This document shows positions 17,516 through 26,867 of a stretch of DNA of 36,662 nucleotides, in pieces. Origin of the DNA: Muribaculaceae bacterium (lineage in GTDB: Bacteria; Bacteroidota; Bacteroidia; Bacteroidales; Muribaculaceae); the NCBI GenBank assembly GCA_017453505.1, contig JAFTEU010000182.1, forward strand, positions 1 to 36,662, read 5' to 3'. The notes under the pieces are model-generated. The model saw only the letters and a list, made by a program, of their open reading frames with translations. It did no database searches and was not told the origin of the DNA. Position numbers and translations under genes: made by a program. Positions within the stretch are counted from its first letter, which is position 1; each line of letters starts with the position of its first letter.

Positions 17516-19828
17516 CTAGAACGGGTAACCAATGGCGAGATGGAAGGCCAGCAGATCCTTGAAGCGAGGAATGTTGAAGTAGCCACTCTTCCCCGTGTCG
17601 TAGGGGGCATGCAGAGCAACGCCCAGGTCGGCACGAACGACAAGCATCTCCATGTCGAATCGCAAGCCCAGGCCCGTACCCAGCGCCAGCTCATTGAAGA
17701 AGTTCTTGAACTTCAGCTTGCCACCGGGCCGATACTGGTCATCCTTGAGCAGCCAGATGTTGCCCGCATCCAGAAAAACGGCTCCCTTGAAGTAGCCCAA
17801 GATGGGGAAACGGTACTCGGCATTGGCCTCGAGCTTGAATGTTCCCATCTGGTCATAGTAGGTAAATCTGTCGATGTGATCAGGATGGTAACTGCCGGGA
17901 CCCAGGGTGCGCACGGCAAAGGCGCGAACCGAGTTTGCACCGCCCACATAGAACTGCTCCCTGTAGGGCAGGTCACCACCGCTGTTGCCATAGGCATGGA
18001 CCCCTCCCATAAAGACCCTGGTGGCCACTGCCCCTGTTGCGCCCAGCGAACGCGTCCACACCACCTGGGCCTGTGCCTTGACAAACTGGGAGAACGGCGT
18101 GCCGAAGAGCTGCTTAGTGCCCTTGGCACCGCACAGCGACCAGATTCCCGAGAAGGCATTGCCGGCCTCGGCTACAGTAGCCGTGAAATTGATATGGTCA
18201 ACATGGGTGATCGAGCGGTCATAGGTATAGGTGTATTCAATCTTGGGGATGAACACATCGCTGAAACTCTGCTCGAGTGCAGGATTATTCTCCATCGCCA
18301 GGTCAAAATCCTTAGATCTGCTGAGGATCTTGTTATAGGTCAGCTTAAACGGTGTCAATTCATGGCTTGAATAGCGGTTGGCATGCCACTCCCAGGTAGC
18401 GGCAAGGCCAAGCTGTGCCATCTTGAAGAATCCCGGTCGATTGAGAAGATCGGCACCGATCGAGAAGCGGGTCCAGTTGGTGTAACGGCGCGAGGGATAC
18501 AAGAACTTGGGAGCCAGCAGACGGGGGAAATCCAGTTTCCCCTCGATACCGAACTCATAGGAGTCAAGGTCAGATCCCTTGTACTTGCCGCCACCTGTCT
18601 GCCACTGATACTCGCCATGGAGATTGACCGAGAACTTCTCCCCTGCCCCAAAAGCATTCTTGTGGGTAGCGCCGACTTCAATACCCGGGCCAATAAAGCT
18701 ATTACTCTTGGAAGTCCCCTGCATCTCAAATGTCACTTCCCACGGTTTATCCAACTGACAATAGATGTCAAGGTCAAGCAAGCCCTCGCCATCAGGGGTG
18801 ACGCTATCTAATGGATTCACCTGAATATCCACATTACTGAAAATGCCAAGTCGTGAGAGAGCCGCCTGAGTGCGGTCGATGCTGTTAACACGGAAGACCC
18901 TTCCCCTGCGGGCACGGATGCATGAAGGGATAACATGGTCCTTAATGTAAACCGGCTCATAGCGGATCAAAGTGCAATTCCTGGCTAGAACGGTATCAGG
19001 TTCACCCTCGGCGTCATCATTGAGAACCGATGCCGTGATGTCATTGACAAGATAGCGCATCTTGGCATTATTGGGAATGTCGGCTGAGGAAATCAAGCGC
19101 ATGTGAATCACACCCTTGTCTTGAACACTGTCAGCGAGATACTGTATATATTCGGGTCTGAAGAAATAGTAACCGCGATTGCGCAGGAAATTGGTAATGT
19201 CGATGCGCACGGCGCTCAACGAGTCCAGGCAATAGCGGTTGCCCTCCTTCAAGTATTGGTTGGCCATAGCCAGGGAATCCACCAGCTGCAGAACCGGCTC
19301 ATGGCTGCCGATGTACTCTACATTGCCGATGGTATAGGGCGGATTGACAGTGACATCATAGGATATCTTGGCCTTCTTGGGGTTTTTAGACGGATTCAAC
19401 TGGTAAGTTGCCGATGACGTGAAATAGCCATTGTTGCGCAAGATGGTATTGATCATGTCGACACGCGCTTGGGGATTGACACGTCTGATGAGCACCGGCT
19501 TGGCGGCAAAATGCTTGTAGAGCCATCCCTTGAAGCCCGTGGCATCCTCATCAATGTTATTATAGATCATCAGCCCAATGGGGAACGGCGTGCGGTAGTA
19601 AGGGGAATAGAGCGGATTGTTCGGGCGGACATTGATGGCCGTGAAGATGTCGTCCTTGACACCATCGTCAAGTTTCACGCTTTCCTCATGGTACTTGAGG
19701 TGCTTCACGCCAGTGTAGAGGACATCATTCTCCCCCAGCTTGCTGGTCGTGGAGCATGAGCATGACAGCAGTGCGATGATTGCAGCCAGCATGAGCGTGA
19801 TGTATTTGTCAGGGTTCATTCTCATCAT
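17516..19828 (-). CDS. tamL: TamL, BamA/TamA-superfamily outer-membrane lipoprotein
   Basis: This 770-residue protein starts with a lipoprotein signal (LLSC, lipidated cysteine probably C23; a second cysteine is at 25). POTRA-like periplasmic domains fill about 35-390, and a 16-strand BamA-type barrel fills the C-terminal half. It ends FHLAIGYPF, with the terminal phenylalanine typical of barrel proteins. Bacteroidota use this lipidated TamA relative as partner of TamB for outer-membrane protein or lipid assembly. Conserved BamA-like signatures are visible, such as VRAFAVRTLGPGS and FLDAGNIWLL. No acidic surface-export motif follows the cysteine. The start overlaps the tamB stop by 20 bases; methionines at codons 1, 2 and 4 are all possible starts, but overlap remains in each case, implying coupled translation. 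Confidence 0.93.
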   Translation of the reverse strand: MMRMNPDKYITLMLAAIIALLSCSCSTTSKLGENDVLYTGVKHLKYHEESVKLDDGVKDDIFTAINVRPNNPLYSPYYRTPFPIGLMIYNNIDEDATGFKGWLYKHFAAKPVLIRRVNPQARVDMINTILRNNGYFTSSATYQLNPSKNPKKAKISYDVTVNPPYTIGNVEYIGSHEPVLQLVDSLAMANQYLKEGNRYCLDSLSAVRIDITNFLRNRGYYFFRPEYIQYLADSVQDKGVIHMRLISSADIPNNAKMRYLVNDITASVLNDDAEGEPDTVLARNCTLIRYEPVYIKDHVIPSCIRARRGRVFRVNSIDRTQAALSRLGIFSNVDIQVNPLDSVTPDGEGLLDLDIYCQLDKPWEVTFEMQGTSKSNSFIGPGIEVGATHKNAFGAGEKFSVNLHGEYQWQTGGGKYKGSDLDSYEFGIEGKLDFPRLLAPKFLYPSRRYTNWTRFSIGADLLNRPGFFKMAQLGLAATWEWHANRYSSHELTPFKLTYNKILSRSKDFDLAMENNPALEQSFSDVFIPKIEYTYTYDRSITHVDHINFTATVAEAGNAFSGIWSLCGAKGTKQLFGTPFSQFVKAQAQVVWTRSLGATGAVATRVFMGGVHAYGNSGGDLPYREQFYVGGANSVRAFAVRTLGPGSYHPDHIDRFTYYDQMGTFKLEANAEYRFPILGYFKGAVFLDAGNIWLLKDDQYRPGGKLKFKNFFNELALGTGLGLRFDMEMLVVRADLGVALHAPYDTGKSGYFNIPRFKDLLAFHLAIGYPF

Positions 19829-22800
19829 CTTTCTTGCGGGTTACTGTCGGTTGATCAATCGTGGTGCCATCGAGAGGGACGACATAGGTGTCTTGATTTT
19901 CAGAGATGGCATCAATGGCACGTTCCTGTAGCAGGAGTTCTGCCTTGCGGGCTTTTTCGAGCGAGTCTTTCAAGAGGTATTCTCTCGAATGCTTGAACTT
20001 GAAGAGATTCTTCAGGTTACTGAGCTTGCGCTTGAGCACATAGGCAATGCCCGTCTCAAGCACCTGTCCCTCGAGCGCATTCTCATAACTAGAGTGGCGG
20101 AAGAGCCTCAAGTATCTATTGCCGGCATCATTGAGATAATACTCAAGCGAGACATCGTTAAACAGATTGCTGGCAACGTCCTCCTCTTCACGGGCTTCGG
20201 TGCTGTATTCGCCGCCGACCACAATCTTGAACCGGTCATTGAAGAGGGTTTTGGCAAGGCGGTAACTGTAACTTGTCACGGTGCCCTGGCCCCTTGTGCC
20301 ATCAAACTGGTTGATGCCGAACGAGAGATCAACACCGGGCAGCGTCTGAGCAGCCCACGTGTTAAGTTGTGACTGGAGGAACGAGAATAGTGCCGATGTG
20401 GCCGTGCGGCTAGAGAAGCCGAAATCGTCATTGTTACCAGTGTACGTATTATATAGCAACAGCTTGACCGCAGCCTTGAATCGCTCAGTCTCACTCATCG
20501 TCTGCAACTCGTTCTGCACATTCTGGTTGTTGCTCTCGCTGCTCAAGTCAAAGCCCAAGTCAATAGCGTTGAGCGTACCTCCCACGTTAGCATAGATCAC
20601 AAACTCAACCGGTCGATCAGCACCCTCAACACTAGTCTTGACCCTTTCAATACCTCTCAGGTTGAGTTGAGGATTGAGCATGTCACCCGTCCAAGTGATA
20701 GAACTGCCGTTAGTGATAATGAAGTTCTTCTGAGAGATGAGCGGCGGAGTATAACGCAGATTGCCAGACTCGATGACATAGGAACCAGTGAGCTTATCAC
20801 GGCCTGCAAAGTCAAGAGAGTACTGCAGTCGGCCGCTGCCATCGATGGTTGCACGGTTTTGTCCGTCCTCCGAGAGATAGGCATTGATCTTTGCGCCTTG
20901 CTGAACCTGAATGTTGACCAGGATGCTGTTGGCGCTGCTGCCACGTCCTGTGACAAGGACCGTTTGACCAGTGCCGGTCTCATTAAAGTCCGTGAAGGTC
21001 ACCATGTTCTCATCAACTGTCGATGAGAGTTGGGTAATATCATTCATCATCACATAAGTGATATTGGAGCCTGGCAACAATGTGGCATCAGCCCTCACAG
21101 TCATCATGTTGCCATTGCCCTTCACTGATGCGTTGATGTCGGCAAGTCCCTTGCCGAAGAGTTGCGTCAACTCGTCCTGTTCGCTGTCCATGAACTGCAC
21201 CTCACGGCCGGCGGCAGTAAGGTCGATCAGCATATTGTTCAGGTCACGCAAGTCCACATGTCCATTGATGATGACAGGACTATGGTTAGCACCGGTCAGT
21301 CGGAAGTTATTGAAGGTGATCACATTGTCATCGACGGGGATGCGGTCGTTGCACATCATCAGGGAACTGCCATAGCGAGGCAAGTTGAGTCGAGCCGAGT
21401 CAGCAACGAGATAACCATGAACGTGAGGATCATCGGTCGAACCGGAAACTGTCATATTGCCCACTGCATAGCCATCGAGCCAGATGTATCCTCCAGGGAT
21501 GAAAGCATTGGCACGCACCAGCGGGAGACGGTCAAAGCTGGCCTCCAAGTTCAACGGAGTCTCAGCCATGGCATCGTTGAGCGAGCCTTGCAACTTGATA
21601 GCCTGATTGCCATCAAGGATCAGATTGGCTGTCAAGCGGGTCGCAGCCGTGGAGGGATCGAAGTCAAAGTCTGCATTCAAGGTCACGTCACCCTCAGGCT
21701 TACCGTTGTAAACAAAGTCCTTGATGTCAACAACGCCTTCACCATCGGCATTGGCACCGTCCCAATTGATATCCACATTGGCATTCATCGTGCCACTCGT
21801 CTTGTCGAGCATGGGCACGATGCGTGTCCACTCCTCGAGTTTCAGGTTATCGATGTGGAGTTTGACGTTCTCGGAATGCTCTCCCGGCAGACGGGTGGTG
21901 AGCAGTTTCAAGCTGCTGCTGTCACTCTGCAGCTCAAGATTGGCATCCAGCATGCGGGTGCGGTAATCCAGGTTCACATAGTTATCCTCGTTGAACGTCC
22001 AGTGGCGATAGCCTATGATAGGATCGTTACCGAATAGGCGCATGCGTATCTCATCCTCGGCCAACCGGGCATTACAACCCAGGCGATAGCCGATCTCATG
22101 CTTGATGTTCTGCTGCTCTAGCATGAAATCAATCGCCGGTCCCTTGAGCCCACCATTGATGTCCACCTGGGCAAACTCATCCCATGTGCCGGGTCTGTTG
22201 CCCATATGGGCGTTGAAAGCGAGATACTTGTTGTTGAGTTCGCCCGCATGGATAGTGATAGTATCAATATTGGTTTCGCCATAGCTGATGCCGTGGGCGC
22301 GGCCATCAATATAGATGCTGCTATCGCGGCTGATCTCGCAACTGATGTTACGGAAGTCTAATTCATATTGCTGCAGATAGCGCTGTACCAAGCCATCGGC
22401 ACCCATGTGCATGTCAAAATCAAAGCGTGGCATCGGGGCCTTGAGCCGTTCAATGTCCATCCATCTCTCGCTGTACTGACGCTGGAACTCGGTTGCGGTA
22501 TTCTGGAAATCCTCGATGAGCGACATCACGCTACTTGGGGCATTCATGTGGGCGTAATTGTCCTCGTTGTTGAAGGTGAAACACGTCAGCTGCGGGGTGC
22601 TGTGCAGGGTAGCTCTGGCATCATCGGTAACCAGCAGGCTGCTGTCAAGCCTCCAATCCACATCGTTGAGCGTGAGGTCGGCATCCCATACTTGGGTCCG
22701 CAGGTTAATGTCACCCTCGGCATGCAACCGTGTGGAACCGTTGCAGGTGCCTTGATACAATCCCAAATGATTTAAGTCCAAATCATGCACGTCGGCATCG

Positions 22801-24722
22801 GCGGTGAACACATAGTGGTCATTACAGATGGTGCCATGGGCATTAGCATCAAGGTCACACCCCTTGTTACGGCTGGAGGCATACACGTCGGCATAGCCTC
22901 CACGCAGCTTGCCGCGGGCCCTGATGCCAGCGTAGTGGGTGCCTTCATACCGCACACTGGCGAGGTTGACGGTAGCATCGGTCCAGGTAGAGCCGCAATC
23001 AGTGAAGTCAAATCCATGGCCACGGGCATCGATGCTGCCTGTCAGGTTCCTCACATCATACCCTGGCAGGAAAGAATTGACAGGGAAATTATTAAACGTG
23101 GCATCCACGTCATAGTTCTCGTTGCACACATCGTAGTAGCCATCGCCACGCAGGGTACCGCCACCAGTCGAGACACGCAGGTTGCGGACCACCCACTTGC
23201 AGCCTTCCTTGTTAATCTTGCCGCTCAGCTTCATGGGCGGCAGCTTCACGTCATCCAGACCCAGCATCTTGTTGAGCATCGACGGGTCACGCAGGTCTAC
23301 CTCGGTGTCAAGGTTAGCCTTCATGCGGTCCATATCGGTGGGATTGTAGATAGTGCCCTTGCCCTTGATGCGGCCAATGCCGGGAACATCGGCATCCAGC
23401 GATTGCACGTCAAGGCGCTTCTGGTTGCCACGGGCCTTGGCTTTAATCTTCACGGGCTTGCCATGTGGGATGTCCTTGAGGGCTTTGCGGGCTTCAGGAA
23501 CCAGTTTCTCGACTTCGTTGAGGTCGATCTTGCTGTCGGTGTCAATAGTGGCTTTACCATTGGGCTTGCCGTCGAGCATATCCTGATCAACATGGGCATC
23601 CAGCTTGATGTCACTGCCCTTGGTCTTGAGTTTTATATCGTTGAGGTCAAGACCATTCTTATCCTTATTGACCGTGCCGCTGGCATCCTTGACCTGGAGG
23701 CCACTGCGCTCCTTGCCACTCAGGCTCTTGACGGGCACCTTGAGATTGTCGCCATCCATCTCAAAGTTATCGATAGCGGCATTCACATCCTCCACCTCAA
23801 TATTGTCGGGATCCAGTGTGGTGCCAGGCTTATTGGGCTTCTTGCCCGTTTGAGCATAACGCCCCTTGCTATTGGTCAATCTTACCTTATCGGCTTTTAC
23901 TTTCCATGGCTTGTCCACGGCGGCACCGTCTTTAGAATTATCCTTGGGCATGGGATGGTCTTTGCTGTATTGCTTGGCATCCTTCTCGCTGGGATGCTCG
24001 TAGTTCACGTCGGCCTTATCCACATTAAGCTCACCCACATCGACGGTTTGTTCACCGGTATCGACATTCACGTCCTTGGCTTCGGCATGGCCCACCTTGG
24101 CATCGAGTTTATCGACGGCAGGCTTCATGTCCATCTTGAAGTCCACATCATCGGCAGTGACCTTTTTAGCATTGACCTTCCAGGGCTTACTGGGCTCCTT
24201 GTCGGGGTCAGGTTTCTTTTTCTCGGGCTTATAGCTCATCTTTGCCTTTCCGCCCTTGAGTGCGGCATTGTTCACGTCAACCTTGTTGTTATTCAGGTCA
24301 ACGCTGGCGGCATCGATGCTGGCTTCATCCACGTCCACATCCAGGTCCATCGAGCCGTCATCGGTCTTGACCTGGCTCTTGGCACCCTTCAACGAGGCAT
24401 TATTGACCTCTACCTTCTTGTCGAGCAGTGGTTTAGGCTTGACATCGGCTTTCACCTCATCGGCCTTGAACAGGGTATCTCCGTTCTGGTCAATCACCTG
24501 CACATCGGTGGCGCTGACATCCAGTGGGAACTTCACCTGCACGTCACCCACGCTGATGTCCATACCGGTCTTCTTGCTGGCATACTCGGCGGCCATGTCG
24601 GCAGCCTTGTTCTGAACCCAAGGGATATAGGCGGCAAACGGCAGAGCCGCTACCATAGTCAGCAGTCCGCCACCCACCCAGGCAGCGAGCTTACTGAAGA
24701 TATTTCCCTTTTTGCCAAACAT
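19809..24722 (-). CDS. tamB: TamB, translocation and assembly module inner-membrane protein
   Basis: This 1637-residue AsmA-like protein has an N-terminal membrane anchor (about 14-34), a very long beta-rich periplasmic body, and the conserved C-terminal TamB domain (about 1180-1560, including VDLSFGINQFDG). It should span the periplasm as a hydrophobic groove working with TamL at the outer membrane. It is longer than the E. coli protein (about 1260). Residues about 70-480 are unusual: strongly Lys/Asp/Val-rich with hardly any aromatics and repeated modules such as KPWKV at two sites and alternating VNVD/DVNNA strands. Beyond about residue 500 composition becomes ordinary. The last 80 residues are charged and probably helical. 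It is the first gene of tamB-tamL-16785 behind a consensus promoter. Confidence 0.93.
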   Translation of the reverse strand: MFGKKGNIFSKLAAWVGGGLLTMVAALPFAAYIPWVQNKAADMAAEYASKKTGMDISVGDVQVKFPLDVSATDVQVIDQNGDTLFKADEVKADVKPKPLLDKKVEVNNASLKGAKSQVKTDDGSMDLDVDVDEASIDAASVDLNNNKVDVNNAALKGGKAKMSYKPEKKKPDPDKEPSKPWKVNAKKVTADDVDFKMDMKPAVDKLDAKVGHAEAKDVNVDTGEQTVDVGELNVDKADVNYEHPSEKDAKQYSKDHPMPKDNSKDGAAVDKPWKVKADKVRLTNSKGRYAQTGKKPNKPGTTLDPDNIEVEDVNAAIDNFEMDGDNLKVPVKSLSGKERSGLQVKDASGTVNKDKNGLDLNDIKLKTKGSDIKLDAHVDQDMLDGKPNGKATIDTDSKIDLNEVEKLVPEARKALKDIPHGKPVKIKAKARGNQKRLDVQSLDADVPGIGRIKGKGTIYNPTDMDRMKANLDTEVDLRDPSMLNKMLGLDDVKLPPMKLSGKINKEGCKWVVRNLRVSTGGGTLRGDGYYDVCNENYDVDATFNNFPVNSFLPGYDVRNLTGSIDARGHGFDFTDCGSTWTDATVNLASVRYEGTHYAGIRARGKLRGGYADVYASSRNKGCDLDANAHGTICNDHYVFTADADVHDLDLNHLGLYQGTCNGSTRLHAEGDINLRTQVWDADLTLNDVDWRLDSSLLVTDDARATLHSTPQLTCFTFNNEDNYAHMNAPSSVMSLIEDFQNTATEFQRQYSERWMDIERLKAPMPRFDFDMHMGADGLVQRYLQQYELDFRNISCEISRDSSIYIDGRAHGISYGETNIDTITIHAGELNNKYLAFNAHMGNRPGTWDEFAQVDINGGLKGPAIDFMLEQQNIKHEIGYRLGCNARLAEDEIRMRLFGNDPIIGYRHWTFNEDNYVNLDYRTRMLDANLELQSDSSSLKLLTTRLPGEHSENVKLHIDNLKLEEWTRIVPMLDKTSGTMNANVDINWDGANADGEGVVDIKDFVYNGKPEGDVTLNADFDFDPSTAATRLTANLILDGNQAIKLQGSLNDAMAETPLNLEASFDRLPLVRANAFIPGGYIWLDGYAVGNMTVSGSTDDPHVHGYLVADSARLNLPRYGSSLMMCNDRIPVDDNVITFNNFRLTGANHSPVIINGHVDLRDLNNMLIDLTAAGREVQFMDSEQDELTQLFGKGLADINASVKGNGNMMTVRADATLLPGSNITYVMMNDITQLSSTVDENMVTFTDFNETGTGQTVLVTGRGSSANSILVNIQVQQGAKINAYLSEDGQNRATIDGSGRLQYSLDFAGRDKLTGSYVIESGNLRYTPPLISQKNFIITNGSSITWTGDMLNPQLNLRGIERVKTSVEGADRPVEFVIYANVGGTLNAIDLGFDLSSESNNQNVQNELQTMSETERFKAAVKLLLYNTYTGNNDDFGFSSRTATSALFSFLQSQLNTWAAQTLPGVDLSFGINQFDGTRGQGTVTSYSYRLAKTLFNDRFKIVVGGEYSTEAREEEDVASNLFNDVSLEYYLNDAGNRYLRLFRHSSYENALEGQVLETGIAYVLKRKLSNLKNLFKFKHSREYLLKDSLEKARKAELLLQERAIDAISENQDTYVVPLDGTTIDQPTVTRKKDDENEP

Positions 24723-24761
24723 TTACCGACAGGTTAAAGCAGATGACTTTATTTTAACTTA

Positions 24762-24769
24762 CAAAGTTA
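24762..24769 (-). promoter_or_regulatory. consensus -7 box TAACTTTG for the tam operon
   Basis: The minus strand reads TAACTTTG, a perfect TAnnTTTG match 39 bp upstream of the tamB ATG. TTG trinucleotides lie 18 and 22 bp further upstream, either of which could be the -33 element. It is divergent from the 25022 promoter, about 150 bp away. Confidence 0.7.
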
Positions 24770-24900
24770 CAAAAGAATCGGGAACAACAAGCAAAAAATA
24801 CAAATGTTTTTCTATTTGACTGAAGATTGGGAAGATAAAATAGACTTCTTGATTTGCATTCTTTGACAAAAAAGATAAAAAATGTTAAATAGGGGGGTAA

Positions 24901-24930
24901 TTGTTAGTTTCATTATTTTTTGTAATTTTG
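24901..24930 (+). promoter_or_regulatory. promoter of the BIG2/dockerin/FGE gene (-33 TTG, -7 TAATTTTG)
   Basis: TTG at 24901-24903 and a perfect TAATTTTG at 24923-24930 are separated by 19 bp, the spacing known for Bacteroidota sigma-ABfr promoters. The -7 box runs into the first of two palindromes. The predicted leader before the ATG at 25022 is about 85 nt. Confidence 0.75.
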
Positions 24931-24955
24931 CAAAATAAACGATTTTGCAAAATAA
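24925..24955. repeat. two tandem 12-bp palindromes over the promoter
   Basis: The 12-bp perfect palindrome ATTTTGCAAAAT occurs twice (24925-24936 and 24942-24953), each followed by AA, with starts 17 bp apart. The first copy contains the TTTTG of the -7 box. The arrangement suggests a dimeric repressor site pair, although AT-rich chance palindromes or alternative -7 sequence cannot be excluded. Confidence 0.5.
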
Positions 24956-24988
24956 TTACGGAGGCAACGGGCCGCCAACGTAATAATT
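24951..24988 (+). other. leader hairpin in the 5' UTR of the 25022 gene
   Basis: AATAATTACG (24951-24960) and CGTAATAATT (24979-24988) are inverted repeats with one mismatch in ten, enclosing an 18-nt GC-rich loop that itself holds GGC/GCC. It would form near the start of the mRNA. Function unknown. Confidence 0.4.
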
Positions 24989-25021
24989 CAAAAAGAGCCC
25001 ATCACTCATTTGTTAAATAGT

Positions 25022-26746
25022 ATGAAAACTCTTAAAGTACTTTTCATTCTGCTTCTATCGGCTGCTATCGTTCCATTTAATGTATCAGGAGCGATTGTAG
25101 AGGCTGCCGAAGGTGTATTTGTCGATGGAACAAAACTTTACATCAGTTCGAGTGTAGAGAGCCTTCCCGACCTGCAGCTTAATCCCACCGATATCTATTG
25201 TTATGCTGTCACGCCACCCACGTGCACCGAGAACACATTCACTGGTTATGATGGCACCTTGCATATCCCTCGCTCCTCAATGGATGCCTATATCTCGGCA
25301 TTATACTGGAATTACTTTATCCATTATAGTATTGATGCCATTGAACCGCAGACCGTGTCAATCAGCCAAGAATCACTCACAATGGAAATAATGGATAATA
25401 TAGTTTTAACAGCCAGTGTTTATCCTGCCAATGCTACACCTAATGATGTGACATGGTCATCATCTAACACTCAAGTGGCTACTGTTATAAATGGCAAAGT
25501 AACTGCCGTGGGCAATGGCGAATGTGACATCATTGCCTCCTGTTTCGACAAGATTGCTGCATGCCATGTGAAAGTAACTGCCCAGGCAACCATCGAAGTG
25601 TTAACAGATGCTATTAACATTATTACAAATCAAAGTACTACCCTAGCTGTATATTGTTATCCTTACTGGACTGACCTTGTAGTTACTTCAAGCGACCCCA
25701 GCGTGGCACGAGCCACAACAACCTCTGATCCTAGCAGAATCTTAGTAGAAGGCATCAGCGAGGGAAAGGCTACTATCACAGTTAGTTCTGCAGACGGCAA
25801 TGCCACTCCTGATTCATGTATTGTTTGGGTTCATGCCCCACAGGGCGATGTGAACATCGACGGAAACGTGACAATCGATGATGTGACATCCCTTATCGAC
25901 TATCTGTTAACCGATGATTCAAGTTCAATCAGCCTGAATAATGCCGATACAAATTATGATGGACATATCAATATCGATGATCTCACATGCCTCATTGATT
26001 ACTTGTTATCAGGAAATTGGCCAGCATCCAAGGACGCTAAACTCACCTTCGTGTTCAACGATATATCTTTCACAATGATTTTGGTCAAGGCAGGTACATT
26101 CACCATGGGAGCTACAGAGGAACAATTGGATGATGCCTACGACTCTGAAAAGCCAGCTCATGAGGTAACAATCTCACATGATTTCTATATTTGTGAGACT
26201 GAAGTCACAAAGCAACTATGGAGGTCGATAATGGGATCAGACCCCAGCTATATAGGCTCTTCAAACCTTTGCCCCGTCACTAATGTAAACTGGAATATGT
26301 GTCAGGAGTTCATAACGAAGCTGAACGAATTCACAGGACAAAACTTCCGCCTCCCCACCGAAGCTGAATGGGAGTTCGCTGCCCGTGGAGGCAATTTAAG
26401 TCAAGGTTACAAGTATTCAGGAAGCGACGATATTAACGAGGTAGCCTGGTACAACAATAATTCCACTCTGGGCAACATTGCATACACTCATCCTGTTGGT
26501 CAAAAAAAGGCTAATGAGTTGGGGCTTTATGACATGAGCGGCAACGCCAAAGAGTGGTGCCAAGATTACTATGGCCTTTTCAGCAATGATAGCCAAATTG
26601 ATCCCACTGGGCCAACAAGTGGCAATTATCGCGTCACACGTGGCGGATATGCTGGTACCATATCAAAAAATTGCCGTACGTCCGCTCGCTTCAGTACAGA
26701 TCCTAGTTTTGGCAGCGTATACAACGGACTACGGCTCGCCCTATAA
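25022..26746 (+). CDS. secreted protein with LRR-cap-like, BIG2, dockerin-like and FGE-fold domains
   Basis: This 574-residue protein has a signal peptide (1-24). Then come: a segment resembling the end of a BspA-type leucine-rich repeat block (about 45-105, with TLHIPRSSMDAY); one bacterial Ig-like BIG2 domain (about 110-190, VTWSSSNTQVATV) and probably a second, weaker one (about 195-270); two dockerin-like EF-hand repeats (about 274-340: DVNIDGNVTIDDV and DTNYDGHINIDDL); and a formylglycine-generating-enzyme/SUMF1 fold (about 345-574: FRLPTEAEWEFAARGG, LYDMSGNAKEW, RVTRGG, NGLRLAL). The dockerin-like unit sits inside the chain rather than at the end. No sulfatase gene is nearby, and the FGE fold is often non-enzymatic, so a binding role is as likely as catalysis. 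The ATG at 25022 is chosen over a TTG four codons upstream because the signal peptide starts there. Confidence 0.85.
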   Translation: MKTLKVLFILLLSAAIVPFNVSGAIVEAAEGVFVDGTKLYISSSVESLPDLQLNPTDIYCYAVTPPTCTENTFTGYDGTLHIPRSSMDAYISALYWNYFIHYSIDAIEPQTVSISQESLTMEIMDNIVLTASVYPANATPNDVTWSSSNTQVATVINGKVTAVGNGECDIIASCFDKIAACHVKVTAQATIEVLTDAINIITNQSTTLAVYCYPYWTDLVVTSSDPSVARATTTSDPSRILVEGISEGKATITVSSADGNATPDSCIVWVHAPQGDVNIDGNVTIDDVTSLIDYLLTDDSSSISLNNADTNYDGHINIDDLTCLIDYLLSGNWPASKDAKLTFVFNDISFTMILVKAGTFTMGATEEQLDDAYDSEKPAHEVTISHDFYICETEVTKQLWRSIMGSDPSYIGSSNLCPVTNVNWNMCQEFITKLNEFTGQNFRLPTEAEWEFAARGGNLSQGYKYSGSDDINEVAWYNNNSTLGNIAYTHPVGQKKANELGLYDMSGNAKEWCQDYYGLFSNDSQIDPTGPTSGNYRVTRGGYAGTISKNCRTSARFSTDPSFGSVYNGLRLAL

Positions 26747-26780
26747 AACACTTTGACTGCTGTTGGCACAGCTGGACAAA

Positions 26781-26835
26781 AACAGATCCACCGAATATAA
26801 ACTGATAATCATAGTTTTATTCGGTGGATCCTGTT
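26781..26835. terminator. long bidirectional terminator between convergent genes
   Basis: The arms at 26781-26796 and 26819-26835 pair over 16 bp with one bulged base (core ATCCACCGAAT / ATTCGGTGGAT), and an inner AAACT/AGTTT pairing extends the stem. It lies 34 bp after the FGE gene and 32 bp after the phosphorylase gene, serving both strands. Confidence 0.75.
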
Positions 26836-26867
26836 ATTGCTGTGGTATAGCTCCCGGTGGCGACGGT

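Noticed and set aside
22785..24737. 650-codon open frame on the plus strand opposite tamB
   Set aside because: It is the His/Ile/Val-rich mirror of the Asp/Lys-rich TamB segment; a repetitive coding strand gives a stop-free complement. TamB is supported by domain and operon evidence.
12549..26746. cellulosome-like system based on the two dockerin-like proteins
   Set aside because: No cohesin domain or scaffoldin is encoded in the window, and dockerin-like tails are common on unrelated secreted proteins of Bacteroidales.
26050..26746. sulfatase-activating formylglycine-generating enzyme
   Set aside because: No sulfatase gene is nearby. The protein is secreted with Ig-like and dockerin-like modules, and the FGE fold is widely used for other roles.
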